22,303 nucleotides of DNA from Acidilobaceae archaeon (lineage in GTDB: Archaea > Thermoproteota > Thermoprotei_A > Sulfolobales > Acidilobaceae): contig JALUDK010000380.1 of the NCBI GenBank assembly GCA_027044005.1, positions 1 through 22,303 of the forward strand, read 5' to 3'. The translations under genes were made by a program, and so were the position numbers. Under the pieces are notes generated by a model, which saw only the letters and a list, made by a program, of their open reading frames with translations, made no database searches and was not told where the DNA came from. This document shows positions 11,699-18,480 of this stretch, in pieces; position 1 is the stretch's first letter, and each line of letters begins with the position of its first letter.

Positions 11699-11796
11699 CC
11701 CTAGATCCCCAGGATAAATAAATGGCCGGCCACCTGTATTAAATATCAATCAAACCCGCAACCGCGCTATAGTCCGGGTTCACGTCCCCCAGAAGG

Positions 11797-11982
11797 CTAG
11801 CTGCGGCTTTTCCTGGCTGCTGCGAGTCTTCTTAGCCGCTGTATGGCTTCTTGTCTTGTTATCTCGCCCCTCTCGTACATGGTGAGGATCCTTTCGGCCT
11901 CTCCCTGGTTTGGGGCGTTGAGGGCTAGCTCTAGTAGTTCGCCTAGGCGCTCCCGCATGCGTTTAACTCTGGGGTGGGGCAT
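11797..11982 (-). CDS. Small helical partner of the PIN-domain protein, module 1
   Basis: Sixty-one residues, all charged helices: MRERLGELLELALNAPNQG, then EAERILTMYERGEITRQEA and IQRLRRLAAARKS. ATG at 11982 has GGTGA five bases upstream, inside the end of the PIN gene, and the two genes overlap by 20 bases. The RGEITRQEAIQRLRRLA block resembles RGRISWREAVRRLEELA of the other small gene at 12884-13066, so they are paralogs. Known: VapC toxins are paired with small antitoxins, usually upstream; here the small gene is downstream. Antitoxin role is inferred from pairing; no DNA-binding motif is evident. Confidence 0.65.
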   Translation of the reverse strand: MPHPRVKRMRERLGELLELALNAPNQGEAERILTMYERGEITRQEAIQRLRRLAAARKSRS

Positions 11983-12427
11983 ACTCTTCACCTGTCCTGT
12001 GGTTCACGCAGTAGAGGCCTAGCCTTAAAGCCCTTCTACACGTGTCTTGGTCGCTCGTCACGAACGTTCTTATCCCGGGCGTGCTGAGCGCTACAAGTAT
12101 GTGCGCGTAGTCCAGCCTAGTGTTCCACCCCGCTCTCGGGGCTATCCTCTCCCGGACGAGCCGTGCAACGCGTAGGACTGGAACCCACACTATCCTGATC
12201 CCGTACTCCCTTGCTAGGCGCCTCGCCAGCCAGCCTAGCCCTTCTTCCCTATACTCCCAGACAAGTATGGTGCTGGTGCATAGGCCTCTCCTGCGCCCTG
12301 CGAACTCTACGGCTTCCCGCCTACCCTCTTCTAGGTCGACGAAGAAGTTAGTGTTAACATAGTATCTGCACTGGACACCTCTAGGCACCCTCACCGGGAC
12401 CCTGGGAAGGACACGCCTACTAGACAC
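11963..12427 (-). CDS. PIN-domain protein (VapC-like), module 1
   Basis: The 154-residue protein matches the PIN-domain plan: first strand with YYVNTNFFVDL, a helix, STILVWEY (conserved Glu), a central helical part, RLDYAHILVALS (Asp) and FVTSDQDTC (Asp-rich strand end). Known: PIN domains are Mg-dependent ribonucleases using four acidic residues. Here the first Asp of the usual DTN is Asn (VNTN), as in the second PIN gene (VNSN), so it may be a distinct subfamily or weak enzyme. GTG at 12427 gives an MSSRR start like the other copy; GTG 12436 is an alternative. Overlaps its small partner by 20 bases; last-but-one gene of the long leftward run. Confidence 0.75.
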   Translation of the reverse strand: MSSRRVLPRVPVRVPRGVQCRYYVNTNFFVDLEEGRREAVEFAGRRRGLCTSTILVWEYREEGLGWLARRLAREYGIRIVWVPVLRVARLVRERIAPRAGWNTRLDYAHILVALSTPGIRTFVTSDQDTCRRALRLGLYCVNHRTGEEYAPPQS

Positions 12428-12445
12428 CGTGTACACCCTCGCCCG

Positions 12446-12811
12446 CTACCGCTTATTCCTGCCTGCCCTTCCTAGCAGGTCCAGGCCCTTGATGCCTAGC
12501 TCTTTCTCGATCTGTGGCCATGCCATGGTGATCAGAGCGGTTACTAGGAATGATAGGAATATGAGCTCGTTCGCTGTTATTGTTGCGATCTCCCGGAGCT
12601 GCATGGTCTTGGGCGAGTACCAGTAGACCGTGGCGAGCGGTATATCGATATGTAATAGGAAGAACACGCCCGCGAGCATCTTACCCCATACGAGCGAGAG
12701 TAGGAAGCCGCCGCGGAGCCCGTGGCTCCTGCTGAACCATAGGAATACGGCTAGCATTGATAGCAGGCCGATAAGCCAAGCGAGTTGTGGGGAAACAGTA
12801 GGGCTAGGCAT
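12446..12811 (-). CDS. Membrane protein between the two PIN modules
   Basis: An unrecognised 121-residue protein with hydrophobic segments at about 8-26 (QLAWLIGLLSMLAVFLWF), 34-54 (GGFLLSLVWGKMLAGVFFLL) and 78-98 (ITANELIFLSFLVTALITMA), then a charged C-terminal tail (KELGIKGLDLLGRAGRNK). ATG overlaps the stop of the long PIN frame (GGATGACCCATG) with GGATGA as a weak SD site, so it is coupled to that frame rather than to the small partner gene, which ends 70 bases earlier. Its place between two toxin-like modules hints at a link to them or a role in the envelope; neither can be shown. Confidence 0.68.
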   Translation of the reverse strand: MPSPTVSPQLAWLIGLLSMLAVFLWFSRSHGLRGGFLLSLVWGKMLAGVFFLLHIDIPLATVYWYSPKTMQLREIATITANELIFLSFLVTALITMAWPQIEKELGIKGLDLLGRAGRNKR

Positions 12812-13565
12812 GGGTCATCCCCCGCGAGCCACGGGGTCCCCCTGGGGGCGAGCCGCCCCTAGGCCTAGCAGCGCCGCCCTCGGCTACTTTCCCCTTCCGT
12901 TCCTTCTTGCCAGCTCCTCGAGCCTTCTTACGGCCTCGCGCCAGCTTATCCTTCCCCTGACCCACTCGTCTGTTACTTCTAGGGTTTTCTCTGCGGGGGC
13001 TCCCGCGCCTACCGCTTTGAGCCTGGCGTGTAGCACCTTGTAGAAGCCTGGGCGCCTGCGCACCACTGGGGCACTCACCTTCTTCCCAGTTTATACAGTA
13101 TGGTAGTGGCCGGTTAAAATACTGGCGTGCTAGCCTGTCCAGGCGGTTCCTGTGCACCGTGTTTATCCAGCTACATAGCTTCCTGTCGGACGATACGAAG
13201 TATCTGGCTCCTAGGGCTACCGCGGCGGCCAGGTGCCAAAGATCCCTCTCGTCCCCCTCGTTGAGGCGCTCCCCCGCGCGCCGTAGGGCGGAGACCATTC
13301 TCCACGTCAGGGCCTCGCCGCGGGCCCTGTGAGCCCTGCTCATACCCCTCAACACTATACTGTTCTCCGCTGTAGCGTTCTCCAGCCTCTCCCGGTCTAA
13401 CTCGCTGAACACTAGCTCCTCTTCAATGTGCGGCCTAGAAGTGAACAGGCACCCCCTGTTAGCCCGGGCGAACTCCACAGCCCTAGACTCTCCCCTTATC
13501 AGCATTATAAGGAAGTTACTATTGACGTAGCAGTACGAGCTCCTACACCTTCTCCCAGAAGACAC
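12804..13565 (-). CDS. PIN-domain protein (VapC-like), module 2, with C-terminal extension over its partner gene
   Basis: The first about 165 residues are a PIN domain: YCYVNSNFLIML, a helix (RAVEFARANRG, matching EAVEFAGRRRG of module 1), HIEEELVF (Glu), DERDLWHLAAAVALG (Asp) and YFVSSDRKLC (Asp). The first catalytic Asp is Asn, as in module 1. Beyond YCINWEEGE, the place where module 1 soon stops, this frame runs on for 85 residues of Arg/Lys/Gly/Pro-rich low complexity (RGRKKARGAGKKERKGK), overlapping the small partner gene on the same strand in another frame. The extension may be read-through after loss of the stop codon, or a real basic RNA-binding tail; its stop is coupled to the next membrane gene, which supports translation to the end. 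Confidence 0.7.
   Translation of the reverse strand: MSSGRRCRSSYCYVNSNFLIMLIRGESRAVEFARANRGCLFTSRPHIEEELVFSELDRERLENATAENSIVLRGMSRAHRARGEALTWRMVSALRRAGERLNEGDERDLWHLAAAVALGARYFVSSDRKLCSWINTVHRNRLDRLARQYFNRPLPYCINWEEGECPSGAQAPRLLQGATRQAQSGRRGSPRRENPRSNRRVGQGKDKLARGRKKARGAGKKERKGKVAEGGAARPRGGSPPGGPRGSRGMTHA
12884..13066 (-). CDS. Small helical partner of the PIN-domain protein, module 2
   Basis: Sixty residues, basic and helical: RRRPGFYKVLHARLKAVGAG, then EKTLEVTDEWVRGRISWREAVRRLEELARR. It resembles the 61-residue partner of module 1, both in the RG-I-x-R-EA-x-RL block and in position: its SD site (AGGTGAG) lies in the PIN codons Glu-Glu-Gly-Glu, just where module 1 has it. GTG 13066 or 13063 fits the spacing; GTG 13078 overlaps the SD site. 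The gene lies wholly within the read-through frame of the PIN gene. Antitoxin-like role inferred only from pairing. Confidence 0.62.
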   Translation of the reverse strand: MVRRRPGFYKVLHARLKAVGAGAPAEKTLEVTDEWVRGRISWREAVRRLEELARRNGRGK

Positions 13566-13568
13566 CCC

Positions 13569-13847
13569 TTACCTACCCCCCAGGCGTAGTAGAAGGGCTA
13601 GGTTGTGCCAGCCAGCGAGCCAAGGGCCCACTGCTGCTACAGCAGCAGCCCACTGCTTGGGCAGGCCTATCCTACTCATTGCATAGTATAATGAGTATAG
13701 CACGGCATACTCCAGCAGGAAATACGCCACGCCCATAACCGGCAGTAATCTACCAGCAATCAAGCCGCGCTCAGCAAGCCCTAGCTTCAAACCCAACAGG
13801 GTTGAGGAAAAATCGAGGAGCACCGCTACTACTACAAGCCACGCCAC
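13569..13847 (-). CDS. Small polytopic membrane protein, DUF5658-like
   Basis: Ninety-two residues with about four hydrophobic stretches: 2-22 (WLVVVAVLLDFSSTLLGLKLG), 28-45, 46-58 and 68-88. The start LLDFSSTLLGLKLGLAERG resembles the D-x-x-(S/T)T-x(6-8)-E-x-N/R pattern of archaeal DUF5658-type membrane proteins, whose function is unknown. GTG at 13847 has GGTGACA seven bases upstream, and the TGA inside it stops the preceding glycoprotein gene. It lies between the structural-type operon and the PIN module, three bases before the PIN start. Family likeness is weak. Confidence 0.62.
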   Translation of the reverse strand: MAWLVVVAVLLDFSSTLLGLKLGLAERGLIAGRLLPVMGVAYFLLEYAVLYSLYYAMSRIGLPKQWAAAVAAVGPWLAGWHNLALLLRLGGR

Positions 13848-13854
13848 GGCCCTG

Positions 13855-14805
13855 TCACCTTCTCGCTAGAGCTATGAGAAAAACTGATGCGAGTACCCCG
13901 GCCAGGCCGAGGCCCCACGCCAGGGTATGCCTCGAGGCATCTCCTCGAGGCATTATGATGGTGGCGTTCTCGGTGTCCGGCAGTGGCGGGAGCGGCTCTA
14001 GTATAGCATATCCTTTTATGACTATAGGCGGGGTGCCGACAGGTCTAACGCTCCTAACGCATAATTGTATGTTCTCTCCCTTAGCGTGCAAGTAGTGCGG
14101 TACCACGTTGGCCCAATCACTCTTCTCAGAGCCTATTAACCGCATAGTGCTACTCGGTGCGTATGCTTTCACGTAGACGTGGGCCTGGTATCTTCCTTCT
14201 CCGCTACTTATGTTGATGCACCTGGTGGTCATGCCTGGGATCTGCAGCTGGAAGGGGAACGCGTAGCCGTCGCGGTGCTCTATATTGTATCTGACTATAG
14301 CGGGGGCATTGCTAGCGTGGAACCGCACTATCGCTCCTGCAGGTATAATAAATGATCTGTTATAGGAGCAGGGGTGCCAGTTTGTCTCCCGCCACACGTT
14401 ATATAGTGTGCCAAGCCATGTCACGCTAGCGTTTATGCTCGTGGCGTTCTGCTCAGACCCGCTCTCGAAGCACCACCTTATAACGTAGTAGCCCGTGCCA
14501 TTGAACGTTAGCGTTCTCGTCCCGTTCTCGGGCACTCTGAGCTCGTGCTGCCAGTCAGCATATGCTACTGCAGGTAGAACTAGTGCTAGCAGGACTAGCA
14601 GGGGCAGGAGAACCGCGCCGCGGCCGCGCCTCAATAGCCTTGGCCCTAGGAGTAGGGCTAGGAGTAGCATTGCCACGCCGCCGCCCAGCACGGCCAGCCT
14701 AACATTGCTGGGGGCGTCCCGGTACTCCCAGCTATACTCCACGTAGAGCTGGCTCCCCAGAGCCGCCAGTATCAAGAGTATGAGTAGAAGATGCACCGGC
14801 CTCAC
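13855..14805 (-). CDS. Large membrane-anchored, probably glycosylated surface protein
   Basis: Unrecognised, 316 residues. Three hydrophobic segments near the N-terminus (about 4-20, 36-56, 63-82); the last ends in a signal-peptidase-like AYA-D. An ectodomain of about 200 residues follows with N-glycosylation sequons (NGT twice, NAT, NAS, NRS, NIS) and four to six Cys residues. Near the end lie a Pro-rich segment (LEPLPPLPDTEN), a doubled ATGCCTCGAGG stretch in the DNA, and a final membrane helix (LAWGLGLAGVLASVFLIAL) with basic tail. GTG at 14805 overlaps the upstream TGA and has GGGGGTG six bases upstream; a longer upstream frame is rejected. Probably an envelope or virion surface protein. 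Confidence 0.72.
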   Translation of the reverse strand: MRPVHLLLILLILAALGSQLYVEYSWEYRDAPSNVRLAVLGGGVAMLLLALLLGPRLLRRGRGAVLLPLLVLLALVLPAVAYADWQHELRVPENGTRTLTFNGTGYYVIRWCFESGSEQNATSINASVTWLGTLYNVWRETNWHPCSYNRSFIIPAGAIVRFHASNAPAIVRYNIEHRDGYAFPFQLQIPGMTTRCINISSGEGRYQAHVYVKAYAPSSTMRLIGSEKSDWANVVPHYLHAKGENIQLCVRSVRPVGTPPIVIKGYAILEPLPPLPDTENATIIMPRGDASRHTLAWGLGLAGVLASVFLIALARR

Positions 14806-15242
14806 GTCCAGCACCCCCACGCCTTCGCTACGACGTGGACGGCATACACACCGTCGTAGCCGTCGACTAGCACTGCTGCGCCCGGGATAGTCGGGTCGAG
14901 CGTGCCGCGCCACACCTCGCGTCCGTCCACGTAGACGTGTAGCTCTATGTTTGCAAGCTTGGCATCGGTCGGCAGCACTGTGCGGTCGGGCGGTGGCACG
15001 CCGCCCCCAGTGCTCTTGCCCACGCTTACCGTCCTGTTGCCAATGTCAACTTCTACTACTATGTACGTGAGGCCCGGCCCCAGCTCGAGGCTCCTCGTAG
15101 CCTCGGCAGTCCACAGGACCCCGCACTCCAGGCCCCCGCCCGAAGGAGACGTGGGCCCCCTGCCGGGGGCCAGGGCCACCCCGGCGGCGACGCCCGCGAG
15201 CAGGGCCAGGAACACTAGCATAATCCCTGCTCCACTCTTCAA
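14802..15242 (-). CDS. Secreted or membrane-anchored small surface protein
   Basis: An unrecognised 146-residue protein. N-terminal signal/anchor at about 6-25 (GIMLVFLALLAGVAAGVAL), a Pro/Gly/Ser linker, then a beta-rich domain: strands LTYIVVEVDIGNRTVSVG, LANIELHVYVDGREVWRG, AAVLVDGYDGVYAVHVVAKA. Cys residues in LECGVLW and at the C-terminus (WGCWT) may pair. One NRT sequon. TTG start with GGGGTGGT five bases upstream, overlapping the previous stop (TTGA), and its own stop overlaps the next start, so it is tightly coupled in the leftward membrane-protein run. Probably virion or surface associated by context. Confidence 0.7.
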   Translation of the reverse strand: MKSGAGIMLVFLALLAGVAAGVALAPGRGPTSPSGGGLECGVLWTAEATRSLELGPGLTYIVVEVDIGNRTVSVGKSTGGGVPPPDRTVLPTDAKLANIELHVYVDGREVWRGTLDPTIPGAAVLVDGYDGVYAVHVVAKAWGCWT

Positions 15243-15439
15243 CTCTTACCACCCCCCAGTAATGCAAGAAAGATGGCGAGCAGGCTGAGCCCGCCCGCCG
15301 CCAAGATGCCAGCCTTAACCACGGGATCCCAGCCCGTCTCCGCCTGCTGGTGCCAGTCCACCATCATCTGCAGCAGTGTCGCTATGCCTACCAGGAGTAT
15401 CGCAAGCAATGCTATCCCACTGCTTTTCCGTCTCATCAT
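15239..15439 (-). CDS. Two-helix hydrophobic mini-protein
   Basis: Sixty-six residues with a basic start (MMRRKSS), two membrane helices (about 8-26, GIALLAILLVGIATLLQMM; about 41-62, VKAGILAAGGLSLLAIFLALL) and a short hydrophilic hairpin with WHQQAETGWDP. This helical-hairpin form resembles the small major capsid proteins of archaeal spindle-shaped viruses (VP1/VP3 of fuselloviruses), but no specific sequence match is claimed. ATG at 15439 or 15436 (ATGATG), GGGGTGA just upstream; both ends overlap neighbouring genes. A role as a structural membrane protein is inferred from form and context. Confidence 0.7.
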   Translation of the reverse strand: MMRRKSSGIALLAILLVGIATLLQMMVDWHQQAETGWDPVVKAGILAAGGLSLLAIFLALLGGGKS

Positions 15440-16485
15440 GGCATCACCCCTGTCGCATTAGTCGCATTAGCCACAGCGGTAGCGTTCACAGCGTGCTGTA
15501 CCGCCTGGTGCGCTGTAGCCGTGGCGTTGTGCAGAATCTCAGAGGGGACGACTACAACTGAACCGCCTGAGAGGGCCCAGCCGAGTAGGAAGCCTAGACC
15601 GAAGACTATGGCCAGCACTATTCCGCGGCCAAGCGTTATCTTGAAGACCCGGGTAATCATGTAAGCCCGTGCGAGCTGGCTACTATAGACCTCGCGTCTC
15701 TTGACCGCCGAGATCTCAACCTGCAGGTGCTCCGCGTCCTCTGCACGCGCAAGCATACGGGCAAGTGCAAGATCGTCTCTCTTCAGCTTCTTCTTAAGAT
15801 CGTTGAAGAGCTCAGAAACGCTCTCGGGCACCTCTATGTTGAAGTTGATTCCTTGTAGTCTGGCGAATTCCACGGGTGCTAGGCCGCCCGGGCCGACAAT
15901 TGGGAGAGCATACCGGGTGCCGTGCCCGGCCATGCCCCACTCCACGAGCTCATACACTCTCACGTTAGGTGTCTGGATGGCCTTCATGCTTAGGAGCAGG
16001 TGGCCGACTATGATCATGATGATGCCCAGGCCTATTCCCTTAGCCACTGGGTCTAGACTGCTCCATAGGAACAATAGTATCGTGTATGCCATGTAGAAGC
16101 CTAGGCCGAGTGCTCCAACAGCGCGTATCGCTAGGTTGTGAGGCGTGGACTGGTCTACTGGCCAGTCGGCCCCCAGCATGTCGAGGATGACCTCTCGAAG
16201 CTTAGGCGTCAATACGTAAGCGTGCGGGAGCCGGAGCATCCAGCCCCTCTCGGTCTTCACCTTATCCACATTATAATAGATCCTGCTCCGGCCATCCATA
16301 TCCGTGTAGACAACCACGTTCTCCGGCGGCCAAGGCGATAATACGAAGTTGATCTTCTCCCCCAGCCTACGGAGCCAGCCATAATCGCCCCTGAGCTGCC
16401 CGTTAACGAGTGCCATAAAGCCTAGGATCGAGAAGCCTAAGTAGCCAAGGCCTAGTAGCAGGATAGTGTATAGTACGCTGTTCAT
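15436..16485 (-). CDS. Polytopic membrane protein with cytoplasmic domain and Asn/Ala-rich end
   Basis: Unrecognised, 349 residues. Membrane helices at about 5-27 (LYTILLLGLGYLGFSILGF), 118-142, 146-168 (GLGIIMIIVGHLLL) and 284-307 (GIVLAIVFGLGFLLGWALSG). Between helices 3 and 4 lies a soluble region with a coiled stretch (SELFNDLKKKLKRDDLALAR, then AEDAEHLQVEISAVKRRE). The C-terminal tail is Ala/His/Asn-rich with four NAT sequons (NATATAHQAVQHAVNATAVA...), so it is likely outside and glycosylated. ATG overlaps the upstream stop (ATGA), SD site GGGGGTGA four bases upstream. Large and central in the module; a possible assembly scaffold or envelope protein. Confidence 0.75.
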   Translation of the reverse strand: MNSVLYTILLLGLGYLGFSILGFMALVNGQLRGDYGWLRRLGEKINFVLSPWPPENVVVYTDMDGRSRIYYNVDKVKTERGWMLRLPHAYVLTPKLREVILDMLGADWPVDQSTPHNLAIRAVGALGLGFYMAYTILLFLWSSLDPVAKGIGLGIIMIIVGHLLLSMKAIQTPNVRVYELVEWGMAGHGTRYALPIVGPGGLAPVEFARLQGINFNIEVPESVSELFNDLKKKLKRDDLALARMLARAEDAEHLQVEISAVKRREVYSSQLARAYMITRVFKITLGRGIVLAIVFGLGFLLGWALSGGSVVVVPSEILHNATATAHQAVQHAVNATAVANATNATGVMP

Positions 16486-16805
16486 GTTATCACCCCCTCA
16501 GTCTCGGGCTCCTCGATGATCCCAGTCTTGGGCCAGATCAGCCTGCCAGATTCGTCTCCCTCGAGGCATACGACACGCTTAGGCTCCACGACAAGTGTTC
16601 CCTTGCATCCTGCTAGCTCTCTCAGGGCGCGGTAGGCGGTAGGGTAGGGCTCCCTGGGCTCGGGGCAGGGCTCGGGCTCCGGGCACTCTGGACACTCGCA
16701 CCTGCACTCTGCCGAGCGGCGCCCCACAGCTACGAGCAGGGCAGTATCGAGGAGTAGCAAGTAGAGCACGAGAAGCTCAACAGGGACCCCGAGAATCTCA
16801 ACCAT
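16482..16805 (-). CDS. Membrane-anchored protein with Cys/Pro/Glu-rich hinge
   Basis: An unrecognised 107-residue protein: N-terminal membrane helix (about 3-28, EILGVPVELLVLYLLLLDTA), then a striking segment C-R-C-E-C-P-E-C-P-E-P-E-P-C-P-E-P (five Cys in about 14 residues), a helix (TAYRALRELAGC) and a small beta part (GTLVVEPKRVVCLEG). The Cys cluster could bind zinc or an Fe-S/other metal, or be a disulfide-crosslinked collar. ATG at 16805 has GGGGTGG five bases upstream; the GTG at 16814 is less well placed. It overlaps the end of the serine protease gene, so the two are translationally coupled. Confidence 0.72.
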   Translation of the reverse strand: MVEILGVPVELLVLYLLLLDTALLVAVGRRSAECRCECPECPEPEPCPEPREPYPTAYRALRELAGCKGTLVVEPKRVVCLEGDESGRLIWPKTGIIEEPETEGVIT

Positions 16806-17565
16806 GCTTTCCACCCCACATACCAGCCAGGAAGTAGAGGACAGGAACCGCGGCGCTGCTCAATGCCAGGAGCGCTACACGGCTCTCCCATGCATGGTGA
16901 ACTCCGTAATCTATGCCCGCCTCTTCTAGAACCTTTGCAATGCCATCCATAGCAACAATATAGTATGAATCTGATACTACCCCGGTTCGAGCATATGATA
17001 CAATGCCGATTACAGCCCCATCATTATCTACTACAGGCCCCCCAGAATTACCCTTGTCTGTGCTCGCTGAGACCTCGATACGGTGCGTTTCATAATTGAT
17101 CCATGTGACCACTCCAACACTAGCTCGGGGTGCTATGCTCATAGCCCTGAGATCATGGTTCATCTCCTCGTACAACTGGAGAGGATAGCCGACTACCCAG
17201 ATCTGCTGTCCCACCTTAGCCTTAGAGGCTAACTCGAGGTGGGGATGCTTCCAGCTGGGTAGTATGCTGGGCTTGATGACTGCCACGTCCTCTTCAGCAT
17301 CAAATGCGATAATAGATGCGGGGCTCTCCCAGTCTCCACGCAATACCGTTATATTGTTGCAACCATTCACCACGTGGGCCGCTGTTACGATGTATTGATC
17401 GTTTATCCACCAGCCCGTACCATAACCGATATCGTCGCACACGACGACAACAGTTGATCCAAGCGCAGGGTCGAGATTCGGCCCGCCCGCGACTAGGTAG
17501 ACCGTGGTGCCCACGGCTAGAACTACTATCAGTATGAATATGAACAGGATGGGAGCGGCCTTCAC
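16798..17565 (-). CDS. Membrane-anchored trypsin-like serine protease (S1, HtrA-like catalytic domain)
   Basis: The 255-residue protein has a complete catalytic triad: His64 in VTAAHVV, Asp93 in AEEDVAVIK, Ser174 in KGNSGGPVV, with the strand YGTGWWINDQYIVTAAH before the His and VIGIVSYA after the Ser, as in S1/HtrA-type domains. There is no PDZ domain. An N-terminal helix (about 5-26, PILFIFILIVVLAVGTTVYL) and a C-terminal one (about 231-249) anchor both ends, so the protease works outside the membrane. GTG with GGGTGGT five bases upstream, overlapping the previous stop. It lies inside a run of surface proteins, pointing to a role in maturing or trimming them, or in processing host S-layer. 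S1 proteases are unusual in archaeal mobile elements as far as I know. Confidence 0.92.
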   Translation of the reverse strand: MKAAPILFIFILIVVLAVGTTVYLVAGGPNLDPALGSTVVVVCDDIGYGTGWWINDQYIVTAAHVVNGCNNITVLRGDWESPASIIAFDAEEDVAVIKPSILPSWKHPHLELASKAKVGQQIWVVGYPLQLYEEMNHDLRAMSIAPRASVGVVTWINYETHRIEVSASTDKGNSGGPVVDNDGAVIGIVSYARTGVVSDSYYIVAMDGIAKVLEEAGIDYGVHHAWESRVALLALSSAAVPVLYFLAGMWGGKHG

Positions 17566-17732
17566 CGTCTACCACCCCAGGTGAGCACGCGGAGACCTAC
17601 CAGCAGGAAGAGCAGGAGTACTCCCAGGCCTAGGAACAGCATTACTATGGTGGCTCCGACTGCTAGCGAGCCTTTCAGCACTAGCAGGCCGATGATGCCG
17701 AGGATAAGCAGTAAGAGAAGCAAGGGTAGCAC
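17562..17732 (-). CDS. Two-helix hydrophobic mini-protein
   Basis: Fifty-six residues, almost entirely two membrane helices: about 2-22 (LPLLLLLLILGIIGLLVLKG) and 26-48 (GATIVMLFLGLGVLLLFLLV), with a Gly/Arg-rich end (LTWGGRR). GTG at 17732 is preferred because GGTGA lies five bases upstream and that TGA is the stop of the preceding surface protein; the open frame extends far upstream into that gene but is not supported. Like the gene at 15239-15439 it has the helical-hairpin form of spindle-virus capsid proteins, or could be a membrane-permeabilising (holin-like) protein. Coupled to the protease by a GTGA overlap. Confidence 0.65.
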   Translation of the reverse strand: MLPLLLLLLILGIIGLLVLKGSLAVGATIVMLFLGLGVLLLFLLVGLRVLTWGGRR

Positions 17733-17737
17733 GGCTA

Positions 17738-18463
17738 TCACCTCTTGCCTAGGACTACCTGTAGGATTAGGACTACAGCGATCAGCCCAAGCATAGCCCA
17801 GGCTATCTTTGTGCCCAGATCCTTCAACCAGTCTACTAGATCGTTCCATGTCTGCTCTTTCGGGTCTCCGGAGAAGCCGGATCCGGGCTCGGGGAGATCA
17901 CCATTATTGTTGCAGCCGCATTCTGCTGTCTGCTCGCTCTCACCATATGTCACCTTGCTCACCAGGTACATTATTGTACCGTCTACGCTGCCTGCCTGCT
18001 CGAAGATGTCATACGTTTTACACTGCTCCACCTGGACGCTGTATGAGCCGTAATCCGTGGATACCTTCAGGTTCCCGTTGCAGTCCAGCTCGAAGTATAC
18101 TGTTGTCTCATAGGCCTTCTTTCCGCCCAGAGGCGGTATACTGTCTATCTGCTGCCTGAGGACTTCCTGCCCGTTTATCTTAACATAGAAGTATATGGGC
18201 ATCCCACCCAGGCCGCCCCAGCCAGGCGGGTCAGAATCATAGCCAACCTCTATCGGTCCGGCTTTCACAGCTGCCGCTGCAAAACCATACTCCACCGGAT
18301 TACGCTCCCCCTCAGCATGAAGCATTACAGGAATCCTGTAGCCTGGGACTACCTCGTAACCGCTATCATGGAACACTAACGGGACTAAAGCCGCACTAGA
18401 TACTGGTGCTAGCAGTATTAGCAATAGGAGCATGACGGGAAAAACGTGTTTTAGCATTGCCAT
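17738..18463 (-). CDS. Surface protein with signal peptide and C-terminal anchor
   Basis: Unrecognised, 241 residues. Signal peptide (about 5-24, KHVFPVMLLLLILLAPVSSA) with an Ala-x-Ala-like site, then a beta-rich ectodomain of about 185 residues with strands such as MPIYFYVKINGQEVLRQQ and TTVYFELDCNGNLKVST, Cys residues including a CGCNNNG loop, a flexible PEPGSGFSGDP linker, and a C-terminal membrane helix (about 221-239, AWAMLGLIAVVLILQVVLG). ATG at 18463 has GGGGTGA seven bases upstream. It follows the large surface glycoprotein by 17 bases in the same operon. Likely a type I surface or virion protein. Confidence 0.74.
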   Translation of the reverse strand: MAMLKHVFPVMLLLLILLAPVSSAALVPLVFHDSGYEVVPGYRIPVMLHAEGERNPVEYGFAAAAVKAGPIEVGYDSDPPGWGGLGGMPIYFYVKINGQEVLRQQIDSIPPLGGKKAYETTVYFELDCNGNLKVSTDYGSYSVQVEQCKTYDIFEQAGSVDGTIMYLVSKVTYGESEQTAECGCNNNGDLPEPGSGFSGDPKEQTWNDLVDWLKDLGTKIAWAMLGLIAVVLILQVVLGKR

Positions 18464-18480
18464 AGGGTTTCACCCCTCAT

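Noticed and set aside
11745..11800. tRNA-like T-arm (GGGTTCACGTCCCCC)
   Set aside because: Only three stem pairs form, and no acceptor, D or anticodon arm is found, so it is not a tRNA gene; an attachment-site remnant cannot be shown.
14806..14913. N-terminal extension of the surface protein ending at 13855
   Set aside because: Arg-rich and overlaps the preceding secreted-protein gene in another frame; GTG at 14805 has a proper SD site and gives a clean hydrophobic N-terminus.
17733..17849. N-terminal extension of the 56-residue hairpin protein
   Set aside because: Overlaps the anchor region of the preceding surface protein; GTG at 17732 has a well-spaced GGTGA.
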